Assembly (NCBI GenBank): GCA_039803545.1
Contig: JBDRYS010000001.1
Location: 962,688-1,026,687, forward strand
Length of the DNA: 64,000 bases
Reading direction: 5' to 3'
Source: a candidate division WOR-3 bacterium
Lineage (GTDB): Bacteria; Hydrothermota; Hydrothermia; UBA1063
Under the pieces are notes generated by a model. The model ran no database searches. It worked only from the letters and a program-made list of their open reading frames with translations, and was not told where the DNA came from. Every line of letters begins with the position of its first letter. Within the stretch, counting starts at the first letter, position 1. This document shows positions 16,221 to 24,636 of this stretch, one piece after another. A program made the translations under genes and the position numbers.

Positions 16221-17804
16221 TCAGCCACCCATCATCTTTATGTAGGACTCACATTTATCGAGGTAGAACTTTGCTTCTTTGTTGTTGGGCTCAAGCTTCA
16301 AGGCCTTTTCAAAGTAAGTTTTTGCATCCCTGTATTTTCCTTCAAAGAAGAGTTTCTTTCCCCTATCAATAAGTTCAGGAACCGAAATCTGCTCTTCCTT
16401 CGGAGCTGGCTTGGGTTTCGCAGCCGGAGGCGGAGTAATCACTGGCTGCTGAGCAGGTGCGGGAGTTTCCCTCTTCCTCTCTTCGAGCATAACAACCCTA
16501 ATGCTGTCAATTCTCTTTCTTACATCATCATTCTGCGGGTCAAAGGTCAAAATTCTCTGAAGCTCGGCTATTGCATCTTGATACCTTTTATTCCTTAAAT
16601 AGTTGTCCGCTCGAGAACTTATCTCTTTAATCATTGCAGACTTAACAGCATATAATGAATCTCTTACCTTCAGACCTTCTTCATCGTTGGGGAAAAGTTT
16701 CAGCGCCTTGTTAACTTCGATTTCAGCATTTTTTATGTCCTTCTTATTGATTAAGTCCCTCGTCCTATCGAGTATAGCAAGATAGTCCATGTACTCAGTG
16801 CTGTACCTCAGCTTTATTTCAACGGTTACACTTTTTTGTTTAGGCTGAATTTCAAACATGCTGCTTAGAGGGGCATACTTGCTATTCCCAGTAACCCTGA
16901 AGGGATAGATTCCCGGTTTTAGGGCAGTGGTCACCTCGCCGTTTTCGTTGGAGACAAGGGTCGGGAATTTGCCCTCGGTGGAGACAATCTGCGCACCTTT
17001 AACGGGTTTCCCCGTGGCCTGTTCTTTGATTATAAGCTTAACTTCCGAAATCGCTGGTTTAAAAATGGCCTTACCCGGTATTTCTGCCCTTATTCCAACA
17101 AAGCCCTGCTGAATGAAAAACTTATCCTGAGGGGGATAGGCACAATACCTGAAGGCTGTGACAAATTCTATCCCTTTGAAGGGACCAATTGCGATACCCA
17201 GATTCCTCCTCCAGGTCGATGTGTAACCTTCCCAATAAAATTTAACAAAGTCAACGGGTTTGATTGCAACGGTAGCGAAGAAACCAGGGACCTTTAAAGG
17301 CTGTTGTAAGTATTTATTTTGTGCAAACCTCCCAAGACCGATTCCTATACCTGCTTCAAGGTATTTTATTGGCTTCATATAGAATTCGGCAAAGAATGGA
17401 ACGCGAAGGAACTTGGATGTGGATTCTGAAGGAATGTACTGGGTCCCTTCCGATTCAACATCCGGTAAGATAAGTCCGTTTATACCCCACAAGGCATAAA
17501 ATTTCCCGTTATTCCAAATCGTATGTTGTAGCGTGAGATCTAAATTTCTATTCTGGGCATAACCTAAATGGAAATACACATCCCTATAAGCTAACCCTAA
17601 AGAAAGTCCAAAGGGCGGAAGAATGCTCTTATAGGCTTCTGAGGAATATAATCCGGAACCGAGTTTAGAGCCTCCGAAACCCGAAACATAGAAGGTTAAA
17701 TCCTTGGAGACTACAGGGACTGGTACGTCGCTCTGGTTACCAGTAAAAATTTGTGCACTAATAAATCCAACTAATAAGAGAATTCCTGTAAACACCTTTT
17801 TCAC
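16221..17804 (-). CDS. outer-membrane barrel protein with TPR repeats
   Basis: A signal peptide (MKKVFTGILLLVGFISA) leads into about 250 residues of alternating, aromatic-rich strands that look like an outer-membrane barrel. From about 270 to 345 comes a carboxypeptidase-regulatory-like beta sandwich (KEQATGKPVKGAQIVS...GEVTTALKPGIYPFRVTG). Then follow TPR-type helices (350-440), a Pro/Ala-rich linker (about 445-475) and another TPR hairpin (FFEGKYRDAKTYFEKALKLEPNNKEAKFYL). The order resembles Caldithrix/WOR-3-type envelope scaffolds, but I cannot name it. GGAGGAG precedes the start. It is followed by tRNA-Glu and rpsT on the same strand. Confidence 0.75.
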   Translation of the reverse strand: MKKVFTGILLLVGFISAQIFTGNQSDVPVPVVSKDLTFYVSGFGGSKLGSGLYSSEAYKSILPPFGLSLGLAYRDVYFHLGYAQNRNLDLTLQHTIWNNGKFYALWGINGLILPDVESEGTQYIPSESTSKFLRVPFFAEFYMKPIKYLEAGIGIGLGRFAQNKYLQQPLKVPGFFATVAIKPVDFVKFYWEGYTSTWRRNLGIAIGPFKGIEFVTAFRYCAYPPQDKFFIQQGFVGIRAEIPGKAIFKPAISEVKLIIKEQATGKPVKGAQIVSTEGKFPTLVSNENGEVTTALKPGIYPFRVTGNSKYAPLSSMFEIQPKQKSVTVEIKLRYSTEYMDYLAILDRTRDLINKKDIKNAEIEVNKALKLFPNDEEGLKVRDSLYAVKSAMIKEISSRADNYLRNKRYQDAIAELQRILTFDPQNDDVRKRIDSIRVVMLEERKRETPAPAQQPVITPPPAAKPKPAPKEEQISVPELIDRGKKLFFEGKYRDAKTYFEKALKLEPNNKEAKFYLDKCESYIKMMGG

Positions 17805-17926
17805 TGCACTCCTCCTGTTAATGTAAATATTCTAATTCGCAAACCATAACAAGTCAAGAACTTCTATGATAAGAATTTAAAAAATCCGCACAGAGCTAAA
17901 AATGCAGGGCAACCGAAAATTAATTC

Positions 17927-19720
17927 CTACTTTAATCCCAGTCTTTTTAGAGTCTCCTCTGTGGGTATCCCGTTCTGGTCCCATCCCCTCAATGCGTAAT
18001 ACTCATCAAGCATCTTATTCAGTATCTCGCTGGTAATAACTTTGCCCTCAGCTGGCCCTGCAGGAGATGGCTCTTCCATAATACGAGGAGGTAGAGTATC
18101 GTCCTTCCTTGAGATCCCCTCTCTGACATTAAAAAGCCTTGTAAGATTCCAGATCCTCTCACCGGTAACCATATATTCTTCGGGGTTCAAATCAATTCCC
18201 GTTGCGTTGTATAAAAGTTCCGCAAAATCTTCCACAGTGAAAGGAACAAAATCGCACAAAACCAAGGAGAAACAAACTGCCCTTTCGTCTTGTGTTTCTT
18301 TTACAAACTTGGCCATACCCTCAGTAGAGAACCTTTGTAGAATACCCTTTAATTCCGCTGTCGGCGTCCAGGCCCTCTGATGACATCCTCCTCTATCAGC
18401 CGTTGCAAAAGCGAGGGCCATTCCCCATGAACCCCTCGGCTCTACCCCAGGAAGTTCGAGCCCCTTAACGTGGATAGCAAATTTCTCACTTCCCTGTCCA
18501 ATTCTTTCTGCTGCTTTCCTAACACCTTGGGCAAAAGTCTCCCCTATGCCTTCGCGATATGCAATTTTCCGCAAAAGCTCTGCAGCAACGTCTACATTCC
18601 CAAAATTGAGCTTTAAACCATCGGTATCCTTTAACAAACCTCTTTCATAACACTCCATGGCAAAAGCGACAACTCCGCCAGAGGATATGGTGTCAAGACC
18701 CAGGTTATCGCAAATCCTGTTTAAGTAGGCTACACTCTCAATGGGAGTAATTTCGCAGTTAGAACCAAGTAAGGCTATGGTTTCATACTCAGGTCCCTCT
18801 ACTTCATTACATTTGTATTTTCCTTCTTTGACGTGGGTCAATTTACCACAGGCAATGGGGCATCCAAAACAGGCTTTATTCCTCACCCAAATCCTTTCTT
18901 TCATCGTTTCACCTGAGATTTCGTTGGCTTTCTCGAATACACCCCTTGAAAAATTCCTCGTTGGCAAAAATCCGCCTTCATTTGCCATCCTGACCCACAT
19001 GGGCGTTCCTATCTCAGTCCTTCTTTTCATGACTGGATGTTCTTTTATAAGCTTTAGGAGCCTCGAAACAGTCTCTTTCATACCCTTTTCATCAAAGTAT
19101 TTTATTTCACCGGTAGGCTTTGCAACGACCGCTTTGAGATTTTTTGAACCCATTACAGCCCCGGCTCCACCCCTACCTGCCTGCCTGTAGTAATCGAATC
19201 CAATGATAGCAAAAGTAACCAAATTCTCACCAGCAGGGCCAATGGAGCCAACCTTTGCCCCAGGGTGGACTCTTTTCAGCTCGTCTTCCGTTTCAAAAAT
19301 GGTCTTACCCCACAAGGGAGTAGCATCCAGTATTTGAACTTCACCATTTTCTATGTATAAGTACACAGGTTTTTCAGCCTTTCCTCTTACAATTAAAATA
19401 TCAACACCCGCCCTTCGAAGGGTAGCGCCAAAATGTCCACCCACTTGTGAGTCGAGAAAAAGGTTAGTGTGTGGTGATTTGGTGACCACTGCCCATCTAC
19501 CTGAAGTGGGTGCAATCGTTCCCGTTAAAGGGCCTGGGGCAAAAATTAAAAGGTTTTCCGGTGAGAGTGGATCAACTTTCGGTGCTAACTCATCATAAAG
19601 AATCTTAGCTCCAATTCCCTTGCCGCCGATGAATTCCCTTATCATCTTTTCGGGAAGCTCATAATACCTTAAGTTCTTGGTTGTAAGATCCACATCTGCA
19701 ACCCTGCCATAAAAGGGCAT
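17927..19720 (-). CDS. aor: aldehyde:ferredoxin oxidoreductase (tungsten-dependent)
   Basis: AOR-family enzymes oxidise aldehydes to acids, passing electrons to ferredoxin through a tungsto-bispterin cofactor and a [4Fe-4S] cluster. The 597-residue protein is full length. The cluster ligands are C-x2-C-x3-C in NKACFGCPIACGK (284, 287, 291) plus the later cysteine in SLVLCDF. Pterin-binding sequences are seen at SPHTNLFLDSQVGGHFG (82-98), RQAGRGGAGAVMGSKNLKA (179-197) and EPRGSWGMALAFATADRGGCHQRAW. AAGGAGGTG sits before the ATG. No ferredoxin, MoaD or tungsten transporter gene is next to it. Peptide or amino-acid fermentation is a plausible context but is inference. Confidence 0.93.
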   Translation of the reverse strand: MPFYGRVADVDLTTKNLRYYELPEKMIREFIGGKGIGAKILYDELAPKVDPLSPENLLIFAPGPLTGTIAPTSGRWAVVTKSPHTNLFLDSQVGGHFGATLRRAGVDILIVRGKAEKPVYLYIENGEVQILDATPLWGKTIFETEDELKRVHPGAKVGSIGPAGENLVTFAIIGFDYYRQAGRGGAGAVMGSKNLKAVVAKPTGEIKYFDEKGMKETVSRLLKLIKEHPVMKRRTEIGTPMWVRMANEGGFLPTRNFSRGVFEKANEISGETMKERIWVRNKACFGCPIACGKLTHVKEGKYKCNEVEGPEYETIALLGSNCEITPIESVAYLNRICDNLGLDTISSGGVVAFAMECYERGLLKDTDGLKLNFGNVDVAAELLRKIAYREGIGETFAQGVRKAAERIGQGSEKFAIHVKGLELPGVEPRGSWGMALAFATADRGGCHQRAWTPTAELKGILQRFSTEGMAKFVKETQDERAVCFSLVLCDFVPFTVEDFAELLYNATGIDLNPEEYMVTGERIWNLTRLFNVREGISRKDDTLPPRIMEEPSPAGPAEGKVITSEILNKMLDEYYALRGWDQNGIPTEETLKRLGLK

Positions 19721-19806
19721 ATTGCACCTCCTTGAAATAAATTATAACCCGCAATCTGTACCTCCCAAAAATTTGGCTACTTGAAAGATCGTTTATTGTA
19801 GTTCTG

Positions 19807-20370
19807 ATGCCCATTCGAGCCTTCTCTTGTTATAAGCCCTGTCAAGCTCGCATTGTAATTGGATTTACTCACATAAAGAAAGCACTTGAAAATGGAAAGC
19901 ACGTTATAACAACAAATAAAGGGCCCATTGCTCTTTTCTACAGAGAACTAAAAGCAATAGCCGATAGAAAAGGAGTTCAACTCAAATTTGAAGGCACTGT
20001 ACTTTCAGGAACACCAGCAATCCAATTTGCTTTAAAAGAACTTGCTGGATGCGAAATTATTGAAATCCGTGGAATTGTAAACGGCACTACCAATTACATT
20101 CTCACAAAAATGGCTGAAGGTATTCCGTATGAAGAAGCCCTAAAAGAAGCCCAGAAAAAAGGATATGCTGAAACGAATCCTTCAGTTAAACCCGAACTTG
20201 TCGATTATAACGACCCACTCTACCATGTAGATGGGATTCTCAATGGACTTATATTCACAACAGATCATCTTGGCGATGTTTTCATAATGGGACTAGGGGC
20301 AGGAAAAATCGAGACAGGACAGGCAATTTTGCACGATCTCTATTCTATCCTGGAGGATCTTAGAAAGTAA
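19807..20370 (+). pseudogene. homoserine dehydrogenase remnant
   Basis: The reading frame keeps FTHIKKALENGKHVITTNKGPIALFYRELKAIA and GTVLSGTPAIQF...IRGIVNGTTNYILTKMAEG, clear homoserine dehydrogenase catalytic sequence. The NAD-binding N-terminal ~100 residues are missing, and after GYAETNPS the frame jumps to VDYNDPLYHVDGILNGLIF...GLGAGKIETGQAILHDL, which in intact enzymes lies roughly 60-70 residues later. So it is 5'-truncated and has an internal in-frame deletion (187 codons against about 340 in short forms). It has no ribosome-binding site. A functional dehydrogenase is very unlikely. Confidence 0.8.
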
Positions 20371-20424
20371 AGAAATAACGAGGCCAAACTTTTTATAAAT
20401 TTCTTTTCCGGATTTGTCGTTTAA

Positions 20425-20453
20425 TTGAGAGTTTTAAGGTCCTACTTTATAAT
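20425..20453 (+). promoter_or_regulatory. promoter of the adenosine kinase-transglycosylase unit
   Basis: TTGAGA (20425-20430), 17 bases, TATAAT (20448-20453); a Shine-Dalgarno GGAGGTGG follows at about 20460-20467 and the ATG is at 20472. The leader would be only about 12 bases long. Confidence 0.6.
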
Positions 20454-20471
20454 TGACCACGGAGGTGGAGT

Positions 20472-20957
20472 ATGTTACGTTTCGAAGTTGTCAAAATTCA
20501 AAAACCTGACGATGTGAATGCAATTCTCGGACAATCACATTTTATCAAGACTGTAGAAGATATTGAGGAAATCCTTGTTACTTCTGTACCCGGTATCAAA
20601 TTTGGGCTTGCCTTTTGTGAATCGTCGGGACCAAGGCTTATCCGCTATACGGGCAATGATGAAGAGCTTGTAAATCTCGCCATTGAAAATGCAAAGAACG
20701 TTGCTTCTGGTCATTTTTTCATCTTACTTCTCAGGAATGCTTACCCGATAAACGTTCTAAATGCCATAAAACAATGCCAAGAAGTGGTGAATATCTATTG
20801 TGCCTCAGCCAACCCAATAGAGGTTGTCGTAGCGGAGACAGAACAGGGAAGGGGCGTAATGGGTGTCGTAGATGGACTAACACCTCTTGGTGTTGAAGGC
20901 CCTGATGACAAAAAAGCCCGCCATGAATTTCTAAGGAAAATAGGGTACAAGAAGTGA
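20472..20957 (+). CDS. adenosine-specific kinase (DUF355)
   Basis: At 161 residues with the conserved segments [20 protein letters not shown] (about 47-66), [23 protein letters not shown] (76-98), [28 protein letters not shown] (105-131) and [21 protein letters not shown] at the end, this is a DUF355 protein, a family described in archaea and thermophiles as adenosine-specific kinase. It would return adenosine to AMP. A good GGAGGTGG site precedes the ATG. The transglycosylase gene begins inside its last codons (GTGA overlap), so the two are translationally coupled although functionally unlike. Confidence 0.88.
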   Translation: MLRFEVVKIQKPDDVNAILGQSHFIKTVEDIEEILVTSVPGIKFGLAFCESSGPRLIRYTGNDEELVNLAIENAKNVASGHFFILLLRNAYPINVLNAIKQCQEVVNIYCASANPIEVVVAETEQGRGVMGVVDGLTPLGVEGPDDKKARHEFLRKIGYKK

Positions 20958-22372
20958 AGAAGGTCCTGATAATTGTAAGTTTAGTTTTACTTTTGCAACC
21001 ATCCTGTTCTACAAGAAAAGGCTTAAAGAATATTGTACCCCGTGTAGAGTTCACTTTCGAAGACTTCGAATATGGAGACGGCTTTATTGATGAGGATACC
21101 TTAGAGTTAGAAATAGGGAACATTCCACAGAAATACCTTAAAGAGGACCTCAAAAAAGTAGAGTACGCTTTAAAAGGACGTCTTGCCCATTTTGGACTGA
21201 TCCTTTCCGACGAAGAAGAAATGGAAATTGCCAAATGGTACTACTTCTACAACACAAGAGGGAGGGAAAGAGTAATTAGAGCGTTAACAAAAGGGGCTCC
21301 ATATTTCAAAAAAATCACTGAAATTATTAGTAGCTACGGACTCCCGGAGGACCTCGCCTTCCTTCCGGTGATCGAAAGTGGGTTCAATTTACAGGCAGTT
21401 TCCAGAAGAAAAGCTATTGGACCCTGGCAATTCATGGCCTTCACGGCAAAAAAATATGGTCTCATCGTAGATTGGTGGGTGGATCAACGTTTAGACCCTA
21501 TATATTCTACCCATGCTGCCTGTAAATACTTAAAAGACCTTTTTGACATCTTTGGAAGGTGGGACCTTGCCATAGCGGCTTACAACGCAGGAGAAGGAAA
21601 AGTTTATTCAAAGCTGGTAAAGACAAATGGTGAGAAATTCTGGGACATTAGAAGGCAATTAAAAAGAGAAACGAGAAATTACGTTCCTTCTTTTCTTGCA
21701 TTAATAATGTTTATTAATGACAACAAGGACCTCGTAGATTCCGTTTTAGATGTTCCAGAATTCACTTACGATAGCGTCTTAGTGCCTTCACAAGCCAACA
21801 TAAAACAGCTTGCATCCTGGGCAGGAATAAGCGAAAGCGAATTTAGATTCTACAATCCCTCCTTCCATAGATTTGCCACCCCACCATACCTAAGAAACTA
21901 CTATGTACGAATACCTGTTGGTAAGGCAGAAGAATTTATAGCGCGTATGAATAGCACCCCAAAGGAAGAATGGTTTAAAGCAGAAGCTCATGTAGTAAGA
22001 AGAGGTGAAACTTTATCCAAAATAGCGAGAAAATACGGAGTATCAGTAACAGCCCTAATTCAAGCCAACAATAACATCAACCCCAGAAGATTAAGACCGG
22101 GTATGGTGCTCGTAATCCCATACGGTCCTTCTGCTTCTGTAAAAAGCTTTAGCTATTCATCAACTATAAAGAATAGATCTAAAATAGACCATGCAAAAGT
22201 TGCATCAACTAACGATCCGAAAGGAATTATCAAGTACAGAGTAAGGCCCGGAGATACCCTTTACTCCATTTCAAAAAGATATGGAATACCTATAAATCAA
22301 CTGAAAGAATGGAACAACCTTAATTCCAATTATATCAGGTCTGGCCAGACCCTTATTATCTATACCAATTAA
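20954..22372 (+). CDS. MltD-like lytic transglycosylase lipoprotein with two LysM domains
   Basis: The protein cleaves peptidoglycan glycan strands non-hydrolytically. It begins with a lipoprotein signal (lipobox QPSC, Cys near residue 18). The SLT domain (about 110-260) shows the catalytic glutamate in [14 protein letters not shown], and [12 protein letters not shown]. Two LysM peptidoglycan-binding domains follow: [19 protein letters not shown]...RPGMVLVIP (about 336-380) and [19 protein letters not shown]...RSGQTLIIY (about 428-471). The start is GTG, overlapping the stop of the kinase gene. 472 residues is close to the usual MltD length. It ends head-on against the rubredoxin gene with no gap. 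Confidence 0.92.
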   Translation: MKKVLIIVSLVLLLQPSCSTRKGLKNIVPRVEFTFEDFEYGDGFIDEDTLELEIGNIPQKYLKEDLKKVEYALKGRLAHFGLILSDEEEMEIAKWYYFYNTRGRERVIRALTKGAPYFKKITEIISSYGLPEDLAFLPVIESGFNLQAVSRRKAIGPWQFMAFTAKKYGLIVDWWVDQRLDPIYSTHAACKYLKDLFDIFGRWDLAIAAYNAGEGKVYSKLVKTNGEKFWDIRRQLKRETRNYVPSFLALIMFINDNKDLVDSVLDVPEFTYDSVLVPSQANIKQLASWAGISESEFRFYNPSFHRFATPPYLRNYYVRIPVGKAEEFIARMNSTPKEEWFKAEAHVVRRGETLSKIARKYGVSVTALIQANNNINPRRLRPGMVLVIPYGPSASVKSFSYSSTIKNRSKIDHAKVASTNDPKGIIKYRVRPGDTLYSISKRYGIPINQLKEWNNLNSNYIRSGQTLIIYTN

Positions 22373-22534
22373 CTATTCTATTGGTTCAAAATCTTCCTTA
22401 GAAGCGCCGCAAACCGGGCAAACCCAGTCATCGGGTATTTGTTCAAAGGGCGTACCAGGGGCTATCCCGCCATCAGGATCGCCAACAGCAGGGTCATACA
22501 CATAACCGCATATTGTACATCTGTACTTTTTCAC
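22373..22534 (-). CDS. rubredoxin
   Basis: A 53-residue rubredoxin: [18 protein letters not shown] with CxxC near residues 6-9, and [17 protein letters not shown] with the second CxxC, together holding one Fe(Cys)4. GTG at 22534 is chosen because GAGGTGG lies three bases before it and because it gives the exact family start; longer frames add an unrelated tail. It lies just after the superoxide reductase gene and is its likely electron donor. Confidence 0.95.
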   Translation of the reverse strand: MKKYRCTICGYVYDPAVGDPDGGIAPGTPFEQIPDDWVCPVCGASKEDFEPIE

Positions 22535-22542
22535 GTTCCACC

Positions 22543-22908
22543 TCACTCTGTAACCTTGATCTGTTTGTAATTTTCCCAAACTCCATGGAGATTGCAGTAT
22601 TCAAGGACAAAGAGCGTGGCATTCGCATCCAATTTCATACGGAAAGTCACCTTAGGATCACCATAGGTTGGGCCTAAATCAAAGGTAGCCACATGTACAG
22701 GATTATAGGCGCGCCCTTCTATAACCGCGAAAACTTGAATCCACTTAATGTGATGTTCTACGGTATTAGGATGGGGCACGTCTTTTCCGACAACAACAGT
22801 AACTTCGAAAAATTCACCTTTTTTCACATTCTCAGGTGCCTCAATGTAAGGTACATGTTTTTCTTTACCCTCTTTTTCTGCTGGCATTATGAAATCTCCA
22901 AACCTCAT
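22543..22908 (-). CDS. superoxide reductase (neelaredoxin type)
   Basis: The protein reduces superoxide to hydrogen peroxide without making oxygen. At 121 residues it lacks the N-terminal desulforedoxin domain, so it is a one-iron (class II) enzyme. Iron ligands are visible in EKHVPYIE (first His, next to the catalytic Lys), [16 protein letters not shown] (His cluster) and the C-terminal CNLHGVWEN (Cys and His). AAGGAGG precedes the ATG. It sits between a small winged-helix protein and rubredoxin, in the oxygen-defence operon. Confidence 0.95.
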   Translation of the reverse strand: MRFGDFIMPAEKEGKEKHVPYIEAPENVKKGEFFEVTVVVGKDVPHPNTVEHHIKWIQVFAVIEGRAYNPVHVATFDLGPTYGDPKVTFRMKLDANATLFVLEYCNLHGVWENYKQIKVTE

Positions 22909-22921
22909 AACAATACCTCCT

Positions 22922-23155
22922 TTATGCCACCTTTTTACCTTCTTCTGTAATCACGTACTTCCCTTTTTCAGGGCTATCTACAAGCCCCTTTGTTTTCATG
23001 CCTCTCAGTTTTCCCATAACTTTTGCAACTTCCACGTTTAAGGCTTTTGCGATATCTCCGCACCCCATCGGTTGGGATGCATTTTTTAGCACCCCGAGTA
23101 TTTTCTTTTCCATATCATCTGGGCCTTCTGCCTTAGGCTTTCTTGCACAAGGCAT
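22922..23155 (-). CDS. small winged helix-turn-helix protein
   Basis: The 77-residue protein has a lysine-rich N-terminus with one cysteine (MPCARKPK), then a compact winged-helix domain: ILGVLKNASQPMGCGDIAKALNVEVAKVMGKLRGMKTKGLV, with the recognition helix about residues 41-55 and the wing VDSPEKGKYVIT. A second cysteine lies in the turn before the helix (QPMGCGD). It is encoded between rubrerythrin and superoxide reductase on one transcript. A redox-responsive regulator of the operon is plausible but not shown; the two cysteines could also be incidental. Confidence 0.72.
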   Translation of the reverse strand: MPCARKPKAEGPDDMEKKILGVLKNASQPMGCGDIAKALNVEVAKVMGKLRGMKTKGLVDSPEKGKYVITEEGKKVA

Positions 23156-23171
23156 CCTTAAAACCCCCTTT

Positions 23172-23675
23172 TTAAAACTTTACAAATTTTTCTTTAGAAA
23201 CCCCACAAATTGGGCACTTATCGGGTGCTTCACCCTCTACTGTATAACCGCAAACGGGACAAATATAAATATCTCCAATCTGTATATCTTCTTTCTTCTC
23301 AGCCTTCTCTTTGGCATCAGCGTACATTGCCCTGTGAATCTTCTCCGCTTCAAGAGCATAAACAATGCCTCTAAGTGCCTGTTTCTCTTCCTGCAATTCA
23401 GCCACTGCTTTATATGCAGGGTACATCTCCTCCACTTCAAAGGTTTCACCCTCGTACCCTGTTTGTAGATTATGGGCAGTATCCTTCACCTTTCCGAGAG
23501 CATTTAAATGATTTTTGGCATGAACCAGCTCAGCATAAGCAATTGCACGAAACAGCCTTGCAATATTCGGGAACCCCTCACGTTCAGCGATTTCTGCAAA
23601 GATCATATATTTCATGTGCGCCATACTTTCTCCTGCAAAGGCGCTGTTTAAGAATTCTTCAGTCATTTTACGCAT
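23172..23675 (-). CDS. rubrerythrin
   Basis: Rubrerythrin reduces hydrogen peroxide to water. The 167-residue protein has the diiron four-helix domain (AFAGESMAHMKYMIFAE with its EXXH-type ligands near 15-20, YAELVHAKNH near 47-56, and ALEAEKIHRAMYADA near 107-121) and a C-terminal rubredoxin-like domain with two CxxC pairs (YICPVCGYTVEG, DKCPICGVSKEKF). GGAGGTG precedes the ATG. It follows a shorter diiron protein by one base. With superoxide reductase upstream in the pathway it completes superoxide to water conversion without releasing oxygen. Confidence 0.95.
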   Translation of the reverse strand: MRKMTEEFLNSAFAGESMAHMKYMIFAEIAEREGFPNIARLFRAIAYAELVHAKNHLNALGKVKDTAHNLQTGYEGETFEVEEMYPAYKAVAELQEEKQALRGIVYALEAEKIHRAMYADAKEKAEKKEDIQIGDIYICPVCGYTVEGEAPDKCPICGVSKEKFVKF

Positions 23676-23676
23676 A

Positions 23677-24087
23677 TTACACCTCCTTCCTTGCCTCTTC
23701 CAGTTTCCTCAAATGGCCATCTTCAAAATTTATGAGCTGCAAAACAACTTCCTTGTCTTCAAAACTGTCAAGCTTGCAGAAGAGGTCCATATAAAACCTC
23801 TTCGACTCCCTTTCCTTTTCAATCCCTATTTCTATAAGCTCTTCAATAGCTTTAACCTCAACTTCGGGCATTTCATATTCACCGGCCTCTGATACTTCTT
23901 CTGGCTCTCGATTAAACATCCGCCTATAGAGATTTCTAAGAAATTTCTCGTGTCCCATCTCTTCCGTTGACATATACTCTAAAAGAAGCTTTAAATCACC
24001 TTTTACCCTCTTGCTTAGCCTTTTATAAAACTCAGCAGAGACCTTTTCTCTCCAGATCCCTGCTTCCAGAATTTCCCTCAAGTCCAT
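23677..24087 (-). CDS. ferritin-like diiron protein (rubrerythrin fold without rubredoxin domain)
   Basis: The 136 residues form two helix pairs with iron-ligand motifs: REKVSAEFYKRL, STEEMGHEKFL (E..EE..H), IEELIEIGIEKERESKRFY and FEDGHLRKLEE (ED.H). This is the ferritin-like/rubrerythrin fold; the rubredoxin domain is missing. It may store iron or scavenge peroxide. It is the first gene of the oxygen-defence operon and begins without a Shine-Dalgarno sequence, six bases after a consensus promoter. Confidence 0.87.
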   Translation of the reverse strand: MDLREILEAGIWREKVSAEFYKRLSKRVKGDLKLLLEYMSTEEMGHEKFLRNLYRRMFNREPEEVSEAGEYEMPEVEVKAIEELIEIGIEKERESKRFYMDLFCKLDSFEDKEVVLQLINFEDGHLRKLEEARKEV

Positions 24088-24093
24088 AGTTCA

Positions 24094-24122
24094 ATTTTAA
24101 CAATTTTTTCATAGCCTGTCAA
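24094..24122 (-). promoter_or_regulatory. consensus leaderless promoter of the oxygen-defence operon
   Basis: Minus strand: perfect -35 TTGACA (24117-24122), 17 bases, TAAAAT (24094-24099), then exactly six bases to the ATG at 24087. This is the clearest example of the leaderless design in the window. Confidence 0.75.
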
Positions 24123-24195
24123 ATGACTTAAATAATTTCAACATTGTATTGATTATAAATTGAACGTACCTGCATCGCATTGAATAATTATTGCA

Positions 24196-24636
24196 ATGAA
24201 AACGGTTTTTGAAATCTCCGCCGGTGGTATAGTTTATAAGAAGGATGAGACAGGATATTGGTTTCTCCTCATTTCGGTCAAAGATGGAAAGGTTTGGACC
24301 CTTCCCAAAGGTCTTGTGGAGAAGGGGGAAAAGCCGGAAAACGCTGCCCTAAGAGAGATTAAAGAAGAAACTGGAGTCTCAGGTCGAATCGAGACCTTCC
24401 TCGATAAGGTTGAGCTGTGGTTTTTCCAGAAGGAAAATGGAGAAACGATAAGGCACCACAAAATTATTTACCACTATCTTGTTGAATACATGGAGGGCGA
24501 CATATCTCACCACGACTTTGAGGTCAATGAGGTCAAATGGTTCAGACCCGAAGAGGCATTAAAAAAGGCAAGTTACGAGAAGGATAAAAAAATCATCGAA
24601 AAGGCAATAGAATATTTGAGGTCAAAAGATGCTTGA
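24196..24636 (+). CDS. Nudix hydrolase
   Basis: A 146-residue Nudix protein with an exact Nudix box, GLVEKGEKPENAALREIKEETGV (about 36-58; G-x5-E-x7-REU-x-EE-x-GU). The opening ISAGGIVYKK and WTLPKGLVEKGE resemble bacterial Ap4A/ADP-ribose type hydrolases, so removal of dinucleoside polyphosphates or oxidised nucleotides is likely; substrate not assignable. A weak TTGAAC-17-AATAAT promoter ends seven bases before the ATG and no ribosome-binding site is seen. It overlaps the histidine kinase gene by 8 bases. Confidence 0.9.
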   Translation: MKTVFEISAGGIVYKKDETGYWFLLISVKDGKVWTLPKGLVEKGEKPENAALREIKEETGVSGRIETFLDKVELWFFQKENGETIRHHKIIYHYLVEYMEGDISHHDFEVNEVKWFRPEEALKKASYEKDKKIIEKAIEYLRSKDA

